Positions 5,732-8,405 of a DNA stretch of 8,405 nucleotides are shown in pieces. Both the position numbers and the translations under genes were made by a program. The stretch is from Alphaproteobacteria bacterium (lineage in GTDB: Bacteria; Pseudomonadota; Alphaproteobacteria; Acetobacterales; Acetobacteraceae): contig JAMFRY010000291.1 in NCBI GenBank assembly GCA_026225015.1, forward strand, positions 1 to 8,405, written 5' to 3'. The stretch's first letter is position 1. The number at the start of each line of letters is the position of its first letter. The notes beneath the pieces were generated by a model. The model was not told where the DNA came from. It searched no databases and worked only from the letters and a program-made list of their open reading frames with translations.

Positions 5732-7047
5732 TTGATGTTCCCGTCTACTCTCCCAGAGAGATCGTATCCGAGCTGGACCGCTTCATTATCGGCCAGAACG
5801 ACGCCAAGCGGGCGGTGGCCATCGCGCTGCGCAACCGCTGGCGCCGGCTGCAACTCCCCGAAGGCATGCGCGAAGAGGTGGTGCCGAAGAACATCCTGAT
5901 GATCGGCCCCACCGGCTGCGGCAAGACCGAGATCGCGCGGCGCCTGGCGAAATTGGCGCAGGCGCCGTTCATCAAGGTGGAGGCGACCAAGTTTACCGAG
6001 GTTGGCTATGTCGGCCGCGATGTGGAGAGCATCGTGCGCGATCTGGTGGAAGCCTCGATCACCATGCTGCGCGAGCAGAACCGCAAGGGCGTGGAGGCCA
6101 AGGCCGAGCTGGCGGCGGAGGATCGGCTGATCAATGCGCTGGTGGGCGAAGGCGCCTCGGCCGATACCAAGGTGAAGTTCCGGCGGATGCTGCGCGCCGG
6201 CGAGCTTGAGGATAAGGAAATCGAAATCGCGGTAAGCGAGGGCGGCGGCACGCCGATCGGTATCATCGACATGCCCGGCGCGCCGCAGAACGGCGTGATC
6301 AATCTGGGCGACATGATGAAGGGCATGTTCGGCAGGCAGGCGCAAAAGCGCAAGCTACTCGTGCCCAATGCGCGCAGGCTTCTGGAACGCGAGGAGGCGG
6401 ACCGGCTGCTGGATACCGAGGCGCTGACCAAGGACGCGCTCGCCCATGCCGAGAATAACGGCATCGTCTTTCTGGACGAGATCGACAAGATCTGCGCCAA
6501 GACCGAGAACGGGTTCCGCGGCGGCGATGTCTCGCGCGAGGGCGTGCAGCGCGATTTGCTGCCGCTGATCGAGGGCACCACGGTTTCCACCAAATATGGG
6601 CCGATCAAGACCGACCATATCCTGTTCATCGCCTCCGGCGCGTTTCATGTGGCGAAACCGGCGGATCTGCTGCCGGAATTGCAGGGGCGTTTGCCGATCC
6701 GGGTGGAGCTGAGTTCGCTCTCGCGCGAGGATTTCCGGCGGATATTGTCGGAGCCGGAACATTCGCTGTTGAAGCAATATTCCGCGCTGCTCAATACGGA
6801 AGGGGTGACGCTGGAATTCGCCGAGGACGCGGTGGATGCGCTGGCCGGGCTGGCCTACGACATCAATGACCGGGTGGAAAATATCGGGGCGCGGCGGCTG
6901 GCGACTGTGCTGGAGCGGCTGCTGGAGGAAATCAGCTTTACCGCCACCGACCGCGCCGGCGAGACCTTGCGCGTGGACGCCGCCTATGTGAACGAAAAGG
7001 TGGCGCCTTTGGCTGCAAAGGGCGATTTGAGCCGGTTCATCCTGTGA
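5728..7047 (+). CDS. hslU: HslU, AAA+ unfoldase ATPase of the HslUV protease
   Basis: A 439-residue AAA+ ATPase that unfolds substrates and feeds them to HslV. Domains in order: N-terminal SPREIVSELDRFIIGQ (8-23); Walker A GPTGCGKT (60-67); the pore loop GYVGRD (93-98); the intermediate (I) domain at about 110-245, with LEDKEIEIAV (160-169) and a Met/Gly-rich stretch (193-203); Walker B IVFLDE (246-251); sensor 1 region FIASGAFHVAKP (300-311); the arginine-finger segment ELQGRLPIRVEL (317-328); sensor 2 in ENIGARRL; and the conserved C-terminus LSRFIL that docks into HslV. All motifs are intact and the length is normal. The start is GTG in a 4-base GTGA overlap with hslV, which fits coupled synthesis of the two subunits. 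Its own stop overlaps the next gene in the same way. Confidence 0.97.
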   Translation: MIDVPVYSPREIVSELDRFIIGQNDAKRAVAIALRNRWRRLQLPEGMREEVVPKNILMIGPTGCGKTEIARRLAKLAQAPFIKVEATKFTEVGYVGRDVESIVRDLVEASITMLREQNRKGVEAKAELAAEDRLINALVGEGASADTKVKFRRMLRAGELEDKEIEIAVSEGGGTPIGIIDMPGAPQNGVINLGDMMKGMFGRQAQKRKLLVPNARRLLEREEADRLLDTEALTKDALAHAENNGIVFLDEIDKICAKTENGFRGGDVSREGVQRDLLPLIEGTTVSTKYGPIKTDHILFIASGAFHVAKPADLLPELQGRLPIRVELSSLSREDFRRILSEPEHSLLKQYSALLNTEGVTLEFAEDAVDALAGLAYDINDRVENIGARRLATVLERLLEEISFTATDRAGETLRVDAAYVNEKVAPLAAKGDLSRFIL

Positions 7048-7529
7048 GGCGGAAGGCGGCCCCCCAACGCTCCGCGGGGCTGATCGTTGCCGTGGCGGCT
7101 CTGGCGGCACTTGGGGTTGCCTATTACGTGCAAGATGTTGTGGGCCTCTACCCCTGCCCGCTTTGCCTGGCGGAGCGCTGGCCCTATAGGATCGTGATTC
7201 TACTGGGGCTGCTGGCGGCAATTCCGGGGCGGCTGCTGGCGCGGGTGATTCTGGCGCTGGCGGTGCTGGCGTTGCTCGGCGACGCCGCGATCGCCTTCGT
7301 GCATGTTGGGGTGGAATATCACTGGTGGGAAAGCCCGTTGCCGGAATGTAACGGCATTCTCAACGCAGGCGCGCCATTGCCTTTGACGCCTGCGAAGCCC
7401 TGTGACGAGCCGACATTTTTGATTCCCCATCTACCCGTCTCGATGGCGGCGATGAATTTCCTTTATGCGGCCGCGTTCGCATTGGCCCTGGCAAGCTATG
7501 TCGCAACGAAACCAAGACGGATACGGTGA
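7044..7529 (+). CDS. dsbB: Disulfide bond formation protein B (DsbB-like)
   Basis: A 161-residue inner-membrane protein of the DsbB family, which reoxidises the periplasmic thiol oxidase DsbA and passes the electrons to ubiquinone. Both cysteine pairs are present: the CPLC motif (C38, C41) at the start of the first periplasmic loop, and C102 (PECNGI) with C120 (KPCDEP) in the second loop. R45 in AERWPYR matches the conserved quinone-site arginine. Four membrane helices are visible at about 11-33, 47-60, 65-88 and 134-154. The start is GTG in a 4-base GTGA overlap with hslU, so no independent ribosome binding site is expected. A partner dsbA is not in the window. The gene following it makes ubiquinone, its electron acceptor. 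I am sure of the family; whether it is the cell's main DsbB is unknown. Confidence 0.92.
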   Translation: MRRKAAPQRSAGLIVAVAALAALGVAYYVQDVVGLYPCPLCLAERWPYRIVILLGLLAAIPGRLLARVILALAVLALLGDAAIAFVHVGVEYHWWESPLPECNGILNAGAPLPLTPAKPCDEPTFLIPHLPVSMAAMNFLYAAAFALALASYVATKPRRIR

Positions 7530-8035
7530 TGGATCAGGTGAAGCAATTCATTCGGGTGGACCATGCCGGGGAGGTTGGCGCGGCGCAGATTTATGCGGGC
7601 CAGCTCGCCGTGCTGGGGCGCGGCCGGCATGCGGCTGCGCTGCGGGAGATGCAGGCGCAGGAACAGGCGCATCTGGAGGAATTCAGCGCGTTGATTGCGG
7701 CGCGCCGGGTGCGGCCGACGGTTTTGTTGCCGCTCTGGCGGATCGCCGGATTTGCCCTGGGCGCCGCAACCGCTGCAATGGGTTCGCGCGCCGCGATGGC
7801 CTGCACCGTGGCGGTGGAAGAGACCATCGATGCGCATTACGCGGCGCAGGAAGCGGCGCTCGATGAGGATGAAGCGAAACTGCGGGATACCATCGCCAGA
7901 TTCCGGGCGGATGAACTTGTGCATCGGGATGTGGCGCTTGCGAATGAGGCGGAAAAAGCCCCCGGCTACAGGGTGCTTACCGCGGTGATCAAGGCCGGAT
8001 GCCGCGCAGCTATCCGGATAAGCGAGAAGATTTAA
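7529..8035 (+). CDS. coq7: 3-demethoxyubiquinol 3-hydroxylase (Coq7 family)
   Basis: A 168-residue di-iron hydroxylase that carries out the last ring hydroxylation in ubiquinone synthesis, at the membrane surface. Its six iron ligands are visible: E15 in DHAGEVGAAQIY, E45 and H48 in EQAHLEEF, E97 in VEETIDAHY, and E129 and H132 in DELVHRDVAL. The length is normal for the bacterial short form, and the two halves are the expected repeated helix pairs, with a hydrophobic, glycine/alanine-rich helix (about 68-92) that anchors it to the membrane. The start could be the GTG at 7526 (a 4-base GTGA overlap with dsbB, one more residue) or the ATG at 7529; ATG is chosen because a GGA lies 7 bases upstream. 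It ends the hslVU-dsbB-coq7 run, with no clear terminator after it. Confidence 0.95.
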   Translation: MDQVKQFIRVDHAGEVGAAQIYAGQLAVLGRGRHAAALREMQAQEQAHLEEFSALIAARRVRPTVLLPLWRIAGFALGAATAAMGSRAAMACTVAVEETIDAHYAAQEAALDEDEAKLRDTIARFRADELVHRDVALANEAEKAPGYRVLTAVIKAGCRAAIRISEKI

Positions 8036-8051
8036 AAGGGTATAGGGCGGA

Positions 8052-8075
8052 ATGATTTACGTTGCGAAAAATCAT
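8052..8075. repeat. Short inverted repeat between coq7 and the VOC gene
   Basis: ATGATTT (8052-8058) and AAATCAT (8069-8075) form a perfect 7-bp inverted repeat with a 10-base spacer, in an AT-rich patch of the 74-base gap. No T-run follows it, so it is not a standard terminator. It could be an operator for the downstream gene, or chance. Confidence 0.3.
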
Positions 8076-8109
8076 GCTAGCTTCGTTCAGCAAAGCACGG
8101 AGCCTGGCC

Positions 8110-8405
8110 ATGCTGGATCACATCACCATCGGCGTAACCAATTTCGAACGATCGAATACCTTCTATGATCTTGCCCTATCGCCCCTCGGCATCGAGCGCC
8201 TCTATGGCGAGGCCGATATTTTTGCCGGTTACGGGGTCCGGCCCAAGGCTTTCTTCTGGATCGGTCTTCGCACCGTTCCACAGACAAGCGTGCATATTGC
8301 GTTCACGGCGCCGGACCGGGCCACGGTGAAGCTATTCTACGAAACTGCCTTGGCGGCGGGAGGCCGGGATAATGGCGCGCCCGGCATTCGCGCGTATTAT
8401 CACCC
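8110..8405 (+). CDS. Glyoxalase/VOC-superfamily protein, cut by the window edge
   Basis: The first 98 residues of a VOC (vicinal oxygen chelate) fold protein; the rest lies beyond the window. It begins MLDHITIGV with the metal-side histidine H4, then FERSNTFYDLALSPLG (12-27), a second candidate ligand H62 in VHIAF, and the end AAGGRDNGAPGIRAYYHP, all typical of small VOC proteins of about 125 residues related to glyoxalase I and bleomycin-resistance proteins. No substrate can be assigned. The ATG at 8110 is preferred because GGAG lies 7 bases before it; an in-frame ATG at 8074 would add 12 residues but has no ribosome binding site. The gap from coq7 suggests a separate transcription unit. Confidence 0.85.
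   Translation, partial: MLDHITIGVTNFERSNTFYDLALSPLGIERLYGEADIFAGYGVRPKAFFWIGLRTVPQTSVHIAFTAPDRATVKLFYETALAAGGRDNGAPGIRAYYH

Noticed and set aside
5695..7221. Long minus-strand open frames (over 200 codons) opposite hslU and dsbB.
   Set aside because: They are typical shadows of GC-rich coding DNA; their translations are low-complexity and rich in Arg, His, Gln or Ser, with no domain, while the plus strand encodes clear HslU and DsbB.
8052..8075. The inverted repeat after coq7 as a rho-independent terminator.
   Set aside because: The stem is AT-rich and only 7 bp long, and no T-run follows on either side.

Overview
The window reads as an ordinary chromosomal stretch of a GC-rich alphaproteobacterium. 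The HslVU proteins, the short Coq7-type ubiquinone hydroxylase and tightly packed genes with GTG starts fit that group, and perhaps Rhodospirillales/Acetobacteraceae, but the family-level placement is inference from gene content only.

Layout. (1) Bases 64-1154, minus strand: two short genes that overlap by ATGA and together encode the two halves of a CHR-family (chromate) transporter. Nothing is seen in bases 1-63. (2) Bases 1155-1385: a divergent intergenic region with a good match to a Pho box at 1251-1268, pointing at the next operon. (3) Bases 1386-4379, plus strand: pstS, pstC and pstA, the periplasmic and membrane parts of a high-affinity phosphate ABC importer. A strong hairpin sits between pstS and pstC. 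The ATPase gene pstB and the regulator gene phoU, which usually follow, are not here. (4) Bases 4406-5093: a compact vapBC type II toxin-antitoxin module with its own promoter, a palindromic operator over the -10 box and a very strong ribosome binding site. (5) Bases 5171-8035: hslV, hslU, a dsbB-like gene and coq7, joined by stop/start overlaps, each containing a GTGA sequence. This looks like one operon. (6) Base 8110 to the window edge: the start of a glyoxalase/VOC-family gene.

How they work together. PstS captures periplasmic phosphate and PstC/PstA form the channel; the ATPase must be supplied from elsewhere. HslV and HslU form the ATP-dependent HslUV protease. DsbB reoxidises the disulfide catalyst DsbA and passes electrons to ubiquinone, and Coq7 carries out a late hydroxylation in ubiquinone synthesis, so the last two genes of that operon are linked through the quinone pool.

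I found no clearly new biological system. The points most worth a second look are the PstS that resembles mycobacterial PstS1, the pst operon without pstB and followed by vapBC, the 15-bp repeat in the pstA N-terminus, and a possible heat-shock promoter that would make hslV nearly leaderless.
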